Source: Ancylobacter rudongensis
Lineage (GTDB): Bacteria; Pseudomonadota; Alphaproteobacteria; Rhizobiales; Xanthobacteraceae
Direction: 5' to 3'
Length of the DNA stretch: 64,000 nt
Assembly (NCBI RefSeq): GCF_900100155.1
Contig: NZ_FMTP01000001.1
Coordinates: forward strand, 1-64,000
Below, one piece after another: positions 43,153-51,243 of this stretch. A program made the position numbers and the translations under genes. Position 1 is the stretch's first letter, and each line of letters begins with the position of its first letter. Under the pieces are notes generated by a model. The model saw only the letters and a program-made list of their open reading frames with translations, had not been told where the DNA came from and did no database searches.

Positions 43153-45674
43153 GCCCCCGCCTCCTGCGCCCACAGCGCCGCCATCGCCAGGGCCGCCGCC
43201 GCCAGCGTGTAGCGCTGCCACAGTCCCCAATTGCGCAGCGCGCCGGGGCTGGCGGGCGTGAGTTCGCCCCGGCGTGCCTGGTCGAGCGCGAAGGCGCTGA
43301 ACAGGGTGGCGATGGCGATGTGCAGGCCGACATAGGCGACAAGGGCGGCGCGCACCGCGTCGCCGGCATGGCGGGTGGGAGCGGGAAGCCAGAAGGCCAG
43401 CGCGGCGAGGCCGGCAAGCGCCAGCAGATTGACGATCACCGCGCCGATGAGCACTGCCCCGGCGGGCCGGGCGGCCTCGACCCGGGCCAGCGCCCAGCGC
43501 GCGCCGAGCGCCCCTGCCGCGAGGAGCGCCACCACGGCGGCGGCGGCCAGCAGCACCGTTCCGTCCGCGTGCCATACCGGCCGGGGCGGGCCGGGCGAGA
43601 CCAGCGAGATAAACGCCAGGCCGAACAGCAGCGAGGCCAGGAACGTTCCATTGGCGAAGAGGAGCCCGGTCAGCCCGCTCTGCGTCAGGGTGGCGCCACC
43701 CTCGGGGTGGACCGGCAGAAACTGGCCGGGCGCGATCTCTACCGGCGCCGCGTCGACGGCGGCAACGGCCCGCCGCGCCCAGGCCCAGATCAGGCCGACC
43801 ACGGGTATCAGCGCCACCGGCGCCACCGCGTAGAAGCCGGCCAGCATCAGCAGCACGAAGGCACAGATGGCGAGCGCCAGCACCAGCGGCAAAGCGGTGT
43901 TGAACGGCAGCAGCGCCACATGCTGGGGCCGCGCCGCGCCGACCGAGGTGACGAGGATTTCGCGCCGTCCGCGCGGGGCGCCGGGCAAAAAGCCCTCGCC
44001 GCGCGCCAGCTTCAGCATGGCGCCGGCGGCGCCGGCCTGCTGCAGCTCCACGCCGGGCAGGGACGCGAAATTGTAGTTCGGCGGCGGCAGCGCCATCGCC
44101 CAGTCCAGCGAGGGCGCCTGCCACGGGTCGCGCACGCTGCGCTTGCCGAACCCCGCCTGCAGGATCAGGTCGATGGCGAACAGGGCGAAGCCGATGGTCA
44201 TGACGAAGCCGAAGAAGGAGGAGGAGAGGTTGAGGCCCATCCATTCGGGATTGTCGGCATAGGTCGGGATGCGGCGCGGCATGCCCATCAGGCCAGTGAG
44301 GTGCATGAGGAAGAACGTGCCGTGGAAGCCGATCAGGATCAGCCAGAACGCCGCTTCGCCCAGCCCCTTGATGCGCCGTCGTCCGCTCATCAAGGGCATC
44401 CACCAGGCGACGCCGGCCAGCATCGGGAAGACGAAGCCGCCGATCAGCACATAATGCAGATGCGCGGTGACGAAGGCGGTGTCGTGCGCCTGCCAGTTGA
44501 ACGGCACCACCGCCAGCATCACCCCGGTCAGCCCGCCCATCACGAAGGTGAAGAAGAAGCCGAGAATATACAGCATTGGCAGCTTCAGCTCGGGTCGGCC
44601 GCGCCACATCGTGCCGATCCAGGCGAAAATCTGCACGGCGGTCGGCACCGCCACCAGCATCGAGGCGGCCGAGAAGAAAGCCAGCGCCAGATGCGGGATG
44701 CCGACCGTGAACATGTGGTGCACCCAAAGCCCGAAGCTCAGGAACACCATGCCGAGGATCGCCGCGACGATGGCGCCATAGCCGACGATCTTCGTGCGGC
44801 ACAGCACCGGAATGACGGTGGAGAGCACGCCCGCCGCCGGCAGGAAGATGATGTAGACCTCCGGATGGCCGAACAACCAGAACAGATGCTGCCACAGCAG
44901 CGGATCGCCGCCGCGCTCGGGGTCGAAGAACGGCCAGCCGAAGGCGCGCTCCATCTCCAGCAGCACCGAGCCGAGGATGAGCGGGGGAAAGCCGGCCAGC
45001 ATCATCGCCGCCGTGCCGAGGATGTACCAGGCGAAGAGCGGCATCTGCGTCAGCGTCATCCCCGGCGCCCGCAGGCGCAGGATCGAGACCATCAGTTCGA
45101 TCGCCGCCGCCAGCGCCGAAATCTCGACAAAGGTCACGCCCAGCAGCCAGACATCGGCATTGATGCCGGGCGAATAGGTTTTCCCCGACAGCGGCGTGTA
45201 CATGAACCAGCCATCCGCCGGCGCGACCCCGGCCAGAAGTGCGGTGATCAGGATGCTGCCGCCGAGCAGGTAGCACCAGTAGCCCAGTGCCGAGAGCCGG
45301 GGAAACGCCAGGTCGCGCGTGCCCAGCATCTTCGGCAGCAGGTACATCGCCAGCCCTTCCAGCATGGGAATGGCGAACAGGAACATCATGATGCTGCCAT
45401 GCATCGTGAAGATCTGGTTGTAGAGCGCGGTGTCGAGAAAGGCGCTGTTCGGTGTCGCCAGCTGCGCCCGGATCAGCATCGACAGAAGGCCGCCAATGCC
45501 GAAGAAGACGAAGGCGGTGGCCATGAAACGCAGGCCGAGCGTGGTGTGGCTGACGCTGGTGACCTGTCCCCACAGGCCGGGGCCGTTGCGCCAGACCCGG
45601 TCCAGCTCCCGGTGCAGGGGAAGCGCCCGGCGCGGCGGATTGGCGGGGATTGCCGTCATGTCGGGCGGGCTCAT
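43149..45674 (-). CDS. ctaD: Cytochrome c oxidase, fused subunit I and III-like protein
   Basis: An 841-residue haem-copper oxidase subunit. Conserved features are LFGHPEVYIIFLPAAGVLST (CuB His and cross-linked Tyr), LWVHHMFTVG (CuB His pair) and TAHLHYVLIGGFVFPML (haem ligands). About residues 1-560 form the 12-helix catalytic core. The remainder, from about residue 620, adds further helices with a subunit-III-like pattern (FANGTFLASLLFGLAFISLV, later VGLHIAIATLFSAFALDQAR). No separate subunit III gene is nearby, which supports a fusion. It reduces oxygen to water and pumps protons. ATG 45674 overlaps the subunit II stop. Confidence 0.93.
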   Translation of the reverse strand: MSPPDMTAIPANPPRRALPLHRELDRVWRNGPGLWGQVTSVSHTTLGLRFMATAFVFFGIGGLLSMLIRAQLATPNSAFLDTALYNQIFTMHGSIMMFLFAIPMLEGLAMYLLPKMLGTRDLAFPRLSALGYWCYLLGGSILITALLAGVAPADGWFMYTPLSGKTYSPGINADVWLLGVTFVEISALAAAIELMVSILRLRAPGMTLTQMPLFAWYILGTAAMMLAGFPPLILGSVLLEMERAFGWPFFDPERGGDPLLWQHLFWLFGHPEVYIIFLPAAGVLSTVIPVLCRTKIVGYGAIVAAILGMVFLSFGLWVHHMFTVGIPHLALAFFSAASMLVAVPTAVQIFAWIGTMWRGRPELKLPMLYILGFFFTFVMGGLTGVMLAVVPFNWQAHDTAFVTAHLHYVLIGGFVFPMLAGVAWWMPLMSGRRRIKGLGEAAFWLILIGFHGTFFLMHLTGLMGMPRRIPTYADNPEWMGLNLSSSFFGFVMTIGFALFAIDLILQAGFGKRSVRDPWQAPSLDWAMALPPPNYNFASLPGVELQQAGAAGAMLKLARGEGFLPGAPRGRREILVTSVGAARPQHVALLPFNTALPLVLALAICAFVLLMLAGFYAVAPVALIPVVGLIWAWARRAVAAVDAAPVEIAPGQFLPVHPEGGATLTQSGLTGLLFANGTFLASLLFGLAFISLVSPGPPRPVWHADGTVLLAAAAVVALLAAGALGARWALARVEAARPAGAVLIGAVIVNLLALAGLAALAFWLPAPTRHAGDAVRAALVAYVGLHIAIATLFSAFALDQARRGELTPASPGALRNWGLWQRYTLAAAALAMAALWAQEAGA

Positions 45675-46333
45675 GGGCGCGAGCCCTCCATGGTGGGCAG
45701 CGGTGGCCAGGCGGCGGGGTCATGCGCGATCACCTCGAAGCGCATGGAAGCGTGTTCAAGCCCGCAAAATTCGGCGCAGAGCCCCTCATAGGTGCCGGGC
45801 CGGGAAGCTTCGATGCGCAGCCGGTTCTGGCGGCCGGGGATGGCGTCCATCTTGCCGCCCAGCTGCGGCACCCAGAAGGAATGGATCACGTCGGACGAGG
45901 TGATGAGCACGTCTACCGGCTGGCCGGCCGGTATGTGCAGCACGCCCTCGCTCTCGGTCGGGCCCGTCGCGCCGGGATGGGTGAAGGTCCAGGACCATTG
46001 CCTGGCATGGGCGTGCACTTCCAGCGCCGGCCCGTGCGGCAGGATGCGCTCGCCGACCCACAGCGCGCCGGCGAGGGTCACGGTGAGCACCGCCAGCGAG
46101 AACCACACGCCCATCCCGAAGACCCAGCGCCCTTCCGCCACCTCGCGCGGCCGGCCGAAGCCGAGGGCGACCAGCACGAACACCATCAGCGCCAGCAGCG
46201 CCGCCCCGGCCAGTAGCGCCCACCACAGCCAGGCGATGTCCTGCGCAATGGGTCCCGACGGCGTCAGGGTGGAGAGCGGACCCGTGCATCCCGCCAGAAC
46301 AAGGGGAACCGTAGCCAGGGCTGCGCACTTCAC
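45671..46333 (-). CDS. ctaC: Cytochrome c oxidase subunit II (CuA subunit)
   Basis: About 220 residues from GTG 46333; no ATG fits and upstream sequence belongs to the divergent gene. The N-terminus KCAALATVPLVLAGC looks like a lipoprotein signal with a lipobox. Two membrane helices follow, then the cupredoxin domain: DVIHSFWVPQLGGKMDA and GLCAEFCGLEHASM provide the CuA His, Cys, Glu, Cys, His and Met ligands. No CxxCH motif is present, so it is not a cytochrome-c-fused (caa3) form. It takes electrons from cytochrome c for subunit I. Confidence 0.92.
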   Translation of the reverse strand: MKCAALATVPLVLAGCTGPLSTLTPSGPIAQDIAWLWWALLAGAALLALMVFVLVALGFGRPREVAEGRWVFGMGVWFSLAVLTVTLAGALWVGERILPHGPALEVHAHARQWSWTFTHPGATGPTESEGVLHIPAGQPVDVLITSSDVIHSFWVPQLGGKMDAIPGRQNRLRIEASRPGTYEGLCAEFCGLEHASMRFEVIAHDPAAWPPLPTMEGSRP

Positions 46334-46366
46334 CCGGGAGACCGACCGCCACGCGAAGGGAACCCG

Positions 46367-46876
46367 ATGGACACGCGCCCCGATCTGTTCGATCCGCTGG
46401 AAGAGCGGCGTGCCTTGCAGGACACGGAATCGAAGATCGCCATTTCCGGCCACCCGCTGCACGCCATGCTGGTCGCTTTCCCCATCGCGCTGGCCTTCAG
46501 CACGCTGGGTGCCGATCTCCTCTACATGTGGACCGGCGCCAGCTTCTGGTCGCATGTGGCTGCCTATGCGGTGTTCGGCGCCTTCGCCATGGGGGTGCTG
46601 GCGGCGATCACCGGCACGGCCGAACTGCTTCTGGTGCGCGGCATCCGCAACCGCTCCTCGAGTTGGACGCATTTCATCCTGGCGGTGATGCTGCTCTCGC
46701 TCATCGGCACCAACTGGATCATCCGCATCGGCGACCCCGATGGCGCGGTGCTGCCGGTCGGGCTGGCCTTGTCGCTGGTCATGGCGGGCATGACCGCGCT
46801 GACCGGGTGGCATGGCGGAAAACTCGTCTTCGATTATCAAATCGGCACCAAGGCGGCAGGGAGCGAACGGTCCTGA
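46367..46876 (+). CDS. DUF2231 four-helix membrane protein
   Basis: A 169-residue protein with the DUF2231 pattern ISGHPLHAMLVAFPIALAFS and four membrane helices, ending ALTGWHGGKLVFDYQIGT. The two conserved His (GHPLH) and GWHGG could bind haem or metal, but the family has no proven function. It is divergent from subunit II, with only 33 bases between the two starts, and its last 40 bases overlap the convergent CopD-like gene. Confidence 0.8.
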   Translation: MDTRPDLFDPLEERRALQDTESKIAISGHPLHAMLVAFPIALAFSTLGADLLYMWTGASFWSHVAAYAVFGAFAMGVLAAITGTAELLLVRGIRNRSSSWTHFILAVMLLSLIGTNWIIRIGDPDGAVLPVGLALSLVMAGMTALTGWHGGKLVFDYQIGTKAAGSERS

Positions 46877-47343
46877 GGCGTGGTCAGGGCCTGCGGCAGC
46901 GCATCGATCAGCGGCTGCAGGTCCGGCTTGGCAAGGACGAGGTAGAGCACCGCGCCCATGCAGAGCAGGCTGGCCGGCAAGGCGAGCAGCGCGTGCGGCA
47001 TCTGGTAGGTGCCGCGCCCTTCGGACGCCTCCACCGTCAGGTGGCCGAGCCAGGCATGGGCCAGCACCATGCCCACCACCGCGACCAGCTTGGCCACCAG
47101 CCAGGGCTGGGTGAGCCCGACGGCGAAGATCAGCCCCGTGCCGGCCGCGATGGCGATGATGGCGGCGGGGGTGACGATGCGCGTATAGGCGGCGTGCATC
47201 AGCAGCCGGAACTCCGAGAAGCCAGCCTGCGTGCGCACTTCCTCGCGTCGTCCATAGACCTGCAGCACGATCGGCATCGCCACCAGCCCGGCGCACCACA
47301 GGCTGAGCGCGGCGATGTGCACGGCCTTGAGCAGCGCGATCAT
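46837..47343 (-). CDS. CopD-like membrane protein of the oxidase cluster
   Basis: A 168-residue protein with four helices: MIALLKAVHIAALSLWCAGL, TRIVTPAAIIAIAAGTGLIF, WLVAKLVAVVGMVLAHAWLG and LLALPASLLCMGAVLYLVLA. Histidines in the first and third helices and the layout resemble CopD/DUF2214-type proteins implicated in copper or haem handling. ATG 47343 overlaps the CtaG stop (ATGA), and the 3' end overlaps the opposing DUF2231 gene by 40 bases. A role in copper supply to the oxidase is inferred from position. Confidence 0.7.
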   Translation of the reverse strand: MIALLKAVHIAALSLWCAGLVAMPIVLQVYGRREEVRTQAGFSEFRLLMHAAYTRIVTPAAIIAIAAGTGLIFAVGLTQPWLVAKLVAVVGMVLAHAWLGHLTVEASEGRGTYQMPHALLALPASLLCMGAVLYLVLAKPDLQPLIDALPQALTTPQDRSLPAALVPI

Positions 47344-48074
47344 GTCAGGCTCGCCTCGCGCCAGCCGCGCCGCAGCAGCAGCGCCCCGAGCAGCGCGAGC
47401 GGCAGCATGCCCGGCACCCACATCACCAGTCCGGCCAGTTGCTGGTCGGCCAGCGCGGCGAGTCCATAGGCCTCGGTGACGCCGAGATGCTGGAGGTAGA
47501 GAAGGCGCGGCGAGAAGGTGAGGATGGCGGCGATCAGCCCCATCTGCCCGGCGAGGGCCAGCACCATGCCGACCGAGGCAAGGCGCTCCGCCGGCCGCTC
47601 GGCGTGGAACACCTGCGACCAGAACGCGAAGGCCGAGCCGAGCAGCCCCGCCTGCATCAGCCAGTAGATCGCATGGCTGTTCCAGGCCAGCGTATAGGCG
47701 GCGGGCAGGTGCCACAGCCACAGGAACACCGAGAGACCGACAAAGCCGCCGGTGCGCGCGAAGGGCAGGCGGTGCGGCCAGGCCAACGCCAGCGCCGGCG
47801 CGGCGACCAGCACGAGCACGAGATGATGCAGCCCGCGCGCGGCGAACAGCGCCACGGTCAGCGCGCAGAGCGGCGAGACGAAGGCGAGGAACAGAGCCGC
47901 GCTGGCCAGCAGGGCCGGACCGCGCGGGATGTCGCGGCGGAAGGCGGCCAGCGCCAGCGGCGCCGCGCACAAGGCGAGCGGCAGCGGCGCGAGGTTCCAC
48001 GCCGTCAGCAGGCTCTCGGGGGGAGGGCCGCAATAGGGGAGGATCGGATCCAGCTGCGGCCTCCTTTCAGGCAT
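47340..48074 (-). CDS. ctaG: CtaG-type (caa3_CtaG) cytochrome c oxidase assembly protein
   Basis: A 244-residue protein with about seven helices. LFLWLWHLPAAYTLAWNSHA and the segment YWLMQAGLLGSAFAFWSQVF are typical of the Bacillus-CtaG-like family (PF09678), needed to assemble the CuB/CuA centres. It is not the Cox11 type that is also called CtaG in proteobacteria. It is first in the leftward pair with the CopD-like gene and belongs to the oxidase locus. Confidence 0.85.
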   Translation of the reverse strand: MPERRPQLDPILPYCGPPPESLLTAWNLAPLPLALCAAPLALAAFRRDIPRGPALLASAALFLAFVSPLCALTVALFAARGLHHLVLVLVAAPALALAWPHRLPFARTGGFVGLSVFLWLWHLPAAYTLAWNSHAIYWLMQAGLLGSAFAFWSQVFHAERPAERLASVGMVLALAGQMGLIAAILTFSPRLLYLQHLGVTEAYGLAALADQQLAGLVMWVPGMLPLALLGALLLRRGWREASLT

Positions 48075-48263
48075 TCATCGGTCGCGGCCGCCGCGCGGCG
48101 TCCGGCGCCGGACGCGGCCTTGCCGACAAGCCCTCCGCCGCCGGCGAGGCAGCCGCGGGAGGCCCGGCCGGCGGCGCGGTAGCGGGCGACGTAATCGAGG
48201 GGTAACGCGCTGCCGGGGATCGGGTTCCTGCAATAGCCGCCGGCTCGTGACGGCTAGCATGGC

Positions 48264-50546
48264 TCAGTCCGGGCGCACCCGGATCGGCACCGACTTGGCG
48301 GCCGGCGTCTTGCTGCCCTCGGCATAGTGCCAGAGCGGGATCAGCGCGTTGCATTCGGGGAAATAGGCGGCGCAGGTGCCGGGTGGCAGGTCGTAGTCGA
48401 TCACCTGGAAGCCGCCCATGGCGCGGTGAATGCCGTCATCGACCGCCGTCACCAGCCGTGCCCTGCCGTCCTCGGTCAGGCCGAGCCGGATCCGGTCGTC
48501 GCGGTTCATCATCACGATGAGGCGCGAACCGTGGATGCCCCGCAGACGGTCGGCATCGCCATAGACCGTGGTGTTGAACTGGTCGTTGGAGCGTAGCGTG
48601 ATCAGCCGCAGCACATCGGCGTCCAAATCGTCGTCGAAGCTCGCCGACAGCGCCTTTGGCAGCTTGAAATTGGCCTTGCCGTTCTCGGTTTCCCATCGGC
48701 GCTCGCGCGCCGGCACCGGGCGGGGAAAGCCGCCGGGCGTGTCGAGCCGGGCGTTGAAATCGCGGAAATCGTCGGGGAAGCTGGCTTCGATGGCGTCGCG
48801 CACCGTTGCATAATCCTCCACCCAGCGCTCCCACGGCACCAGCGGGTTCGGCGGCAGGGTTGCCTTGGCGATCTCGGCGACGATGCGCGGCTCCGACAGC
48901 AGCGTCTCCGCCGCCGGCTGGAACTTGCCGCGCGAGGCGTGGATGCAGGTGGTTGAATCCTCGATGGTCACGATCTGCGGACCGGTCGCCTGCTCGTCGA
49001 TCTCCGAACGCACGAGGGTCGGCAGCAGATAGGTTTCATTCGCCGTGACCAGATGGGTGCGGTTGAGCTTGGTGGCGATCTGCACCGAGAGGTCGATCTC
49101 GCGCCACTTCTCCTCCATCAGCTCCCGCTCGGGGATCGCCCGCACGAAATTGCCGCCGAGGCCGATGAAGGCGCGGATCTTCCCCGCGATCACCGCCTCG
49201 CACACTTCCACCGTGTTCAGCCCGTCCTCGCGCGGCGGCTCGAAGCCGAACTGTTCGGCGAGGCGGTCCAGCGGCACCAGCTCGGCCTTTTCGGCGATGC
49301 CGACCGTGCGCTGGCCCTGCACGTTGGAATGGCCGCGCACCGGGCAGATGCCGGCGCCGGGCTTGCCGATATGCCCGCCCATCAGCAAGAGGTTGATCAG
49401 CGTCTGGATGGCGTCGACGCCCAGGCGATGCTGGGTCAGGCCCATGCCATAGATGGCGATCACCGCCCGGGCCCGCGAGAAGGTGAGGGCGGCCGCTTCC
49501 AGTTCGGCCTGGGCAAGCCCGGCATTGCGCTCGATCTCCTCCCAGGACGTTTCCCGGACGTGGACCTCGAAGGCGGGAAAACCGTCCGTATGCTCGGCGA
49601 TGAAGGCGTGGTCCAGCACCCGCTCGCGGCCCGTCGCCTGCGCCTCGTCATCCAGCGCCAGCAGCGCCTTGGCCATGCCGATCATGGCGGCGATGTCGCC
49701 GCCGGCGCGCGGCTGGTAATATTGGGTGGCGATCCGGGTCGGCTCATTGGTCAGCATCTGGCCCGGCCGCTGCGGATTGACGAATTCATCCCACCCCTTC
49801 TCGCGCAGCGGATTGAACACGACGATCGGCACGTCGCGCTCGCGCGCCACCTGCAGCGGGTGCAGCAGTCGCGGCGCATTGGTCCCGACATTCTGGCCGA
49901 AGGAGAAGATGCAGTCGGTGTGCTCGAAATCCTCCAGCAGAACCGTGCCCACCGGGGTGCCAATGCTCGGCGGCAAGGCCACGGACGTGGTCTCGTGGCA
50001 CATGTTGGAACTGTCCGGCAGGTTGTTGGTGCCGTAGAGCCGGGCGAGCAGCTGGTACATGTAGGAGGTTTCCAGCGACGCCCGCCCCGAGGCGTAGAAC
50101 ACCGCCTCGTCAGGCGCGTAGCCGCGCAGCTTCTGCCCGATGGCGTCGAAGGCTTCCTCCCATGTCACCTCGACATAGTGGTCGCTGCCGGCGTCATAGC
50201 GCATCGGATGGGTGAGGCGGCCTTCCTTCTCCAGCTCGTAATCCGACCAGCCGAGCAGCTCGGAAACCGTGTGGCGGGCGAAGAAGTCGGGCGTCGTGCG
50301 CTTGGAGGTGACGTCCCAGAAGGTGGCCTTGGCGCCGTTTTCGCAGAATTCCGCCGCGTGTGGCTCGGCCGGCTTGGCCCAGGCGCAGCTGGTGCACATG
50401 TAGCCGCCGGTCTTGTTGTGGTCCGTCACCAGGGCGGCGAGGGCGGAGACGGCGTGCTGTTCGGTCGAGTGTTTGAGAAGAGACTTTGCCGACCCCCAGC
50501 CGCCGACGGGTTGATCATAGTTTTCGTGCCGGGCGCGCTCGGTCAT
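48264..50546 (-). CDS. FdhF/YdeP-family molybdopterin oxidoreductase
   Basis: A 760-residue bis-MGD enzyme of the YdeP branch. An N-terminal cysteine cluster lies in GGYMCTSCAWAKPAEPHAAE followed by FCENGAKA. NLPDSSNMCHETTSVAL lies at the position usually near the molybdenum. Cofactor-binding segments include SFGQNVGTNAPRLLHPL and GAGICPVRGHSNVQG. There is no in-frame TGA, so it is not a selenoprotein formate dehydrogenase. E. coli YdeP contributes to acid resistance; the reaction is unknown. It stands alone without FdhD or a partner subunit. Confidence 0.9.
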   Translation of the reverse strand: MTERARHENYDQPVGGWGSAKSLLKHSTEQHAVSALAALVTDHNKTGGYMCTSCAWAKPAEPHAAEFCENGAKATFWDVTSKRTTPDFFARHTVSELLGWSDYELEKEGRLTHPMRYDAGSDHYVEVTWEEAFDAIGQKLRGYAPDEAVFYASGRASLETSYMYQLLARLYGTNNLPDSSNMCHETTSVALPPSIGTPVGTVLLEDFEHTDCIFSFGQNVGTNAPRLLHPLQVARERDVPIVVFNPLREKGWDEFVNPQRPGQMLTNEPTRIATQYYQPRAGGDIAAMIGMAKALLALDDEAQATGRERVLDHAFIAEHTDGFPAFEVHVRETSWEEIERNAGLAQAELEAAALTFSRARAVIAIYGMGLTQHRLGVDAIQTLINLLLMGGHIGKPGAGICPVRGHSNVQGQRTVGIAEKAELVPLDRLAEQFGFEPPREDGLNTVEVCEAVIAGKIRAFIGLGGNFVRAIPERELMEEKWREIDLSVQIATKLNRTHLVTANETYLLPTLVRSEIDEQATGPQIVTIEDSTTCIHASRGKFQPAAETLLSEPRIVAEIAKATLPPNPLVPWERWVEDYATVRDAIEASFPDDFRDFNARLDTPGGFPRPVPARERRWETENGKANFKLPKALSASFDDDLDADVLRLITLRSNDQFNTTVYGDADRLRGIHGSRLIVMMNRDDRIRLGLTEDGRARLVTAVDDGIHRAMGGFQVIDYDLPPGTCAAYFPECNALIPLWHYAEGSKTPAAKSVPIRVRPD

Positions 50547-51243
50547 CTCGGTCTCCTTGGCTGTGAGACGCTAATGACCCGGTCGCCGCTTCGGTTCCGG
50601 CGCGTGATGCATTGGCCGACACATCGCGTGACGGCGGCGCGACTAAGCTATGCCGTGCCATGCATTTAACAGCGCCTTCACCGGGCGCCGGTTTGGGCCG
50701 GGCCCCGATTTCTCGATAAATTTGCCCCTCGACGGTCGCTTCCGCTGCGGAAGTGGGTTAGCCTTTTGTCGGGTGTCAACGTCGCGCTCGGCGACCGAGA
50801 CAGGTTTTTGCGCAGGTCGGGCCGCCGCGCGGGAGCCGCGCCTATGCCACGACACCCCCTTTCCCATCTGCGGCGCAGCTGCGCCTTTCCCGCGGGTTTC
50901 GACGCGACGTGTGAACGCGCGCGCCAGGACGATCCGGCATAGAGCCTGCCCTGCGGGGCCGAGCAGCTGGCGGCTGAGCCTGGTCTCCGTCACGTCTATC
51001 CAGGTATTATTTTATGTATAAACGTTCGAAGTGAAAGTAATAGAAAGAACATAAAGTGAACATATAAATATAGAATCTAAGTAACACTCACGATTGCGTG
51101 AACTATTCGATTCTGTAGTTCGTGCCTTAGGTCGAATGGATTAGTTATAAGGTATGCCACGCCCCGAGAAGGCGTGCGCCAAGGAGAACAACACCTGCCA
51201 CACCTGATGTTCGGCTCGGCAAGCCGAGGAGAGGAAACGCCAC
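50547..51243. promoter_or_regulatory. Long leader region upstream of the Nramp-like gene
   Basis: A gap of 697 bases. The first 450 are GC-rich with no protein I trust and include repeat copy 1 (50801-50836). The last part, about 51000-51150, is strikingly AT-rich (for example AACATATAAATATAGAATC) against the GC-rich genome, with AAGTGAA at 51031 and again near 51054. It must hold the promoter of the transporter and probably that of the divergent YdeP-type gene near its left end. Confidence 0.45.
50801..50836 (+). repeat. Direct repeat copy 1, left of the Nramp-like gene
   Basis: A 36-base stretch starting CAGGTTTTTGCG and containing GGTCGGGCCGCC matches 52792-52826 with four substitutions and one indel. 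The two copies flank the transporter gene in the same orientation. It may belong to a dispersed intergenic repeat family. Confidence 0.6.

Noticed and set aside
43320..45791. 823-codon plus-strand frame opposite the oxidase subunit I gene
   Set aside because: Rich in Gln, His, Arg and Glu with no motifs. The opposite strand encodes a clear haem-copper oxidase.
45671..46333. Cytochrome-c-fused caa3 subunit II
   Set aside because: The protein ends soon after the CuA site and contains no CxxCH haem-binding motif.
48067..48354. Small minus-strand frame between CtaG and the YdeP-type gene
   Set aside because: Pro/Ala/Arg-rich, overlaps the YdeP-type 3' end, and has no good ribosome site or motif. 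I left the 48075-48263 gap without a gene.
48264..50546. Selenocysteine formate dehydrogenase
   Set aside because: The frame has no internal TGA and the protein follows the YdeP pattern.
50650..51021. Plus-strand frame of 123 codons upstream of the Nramp-like gene
   Set aside because: No family resemblance, Arg/Cys-rich composition, and it spans the repeat copy and the AT-rich leader. Probably chance.
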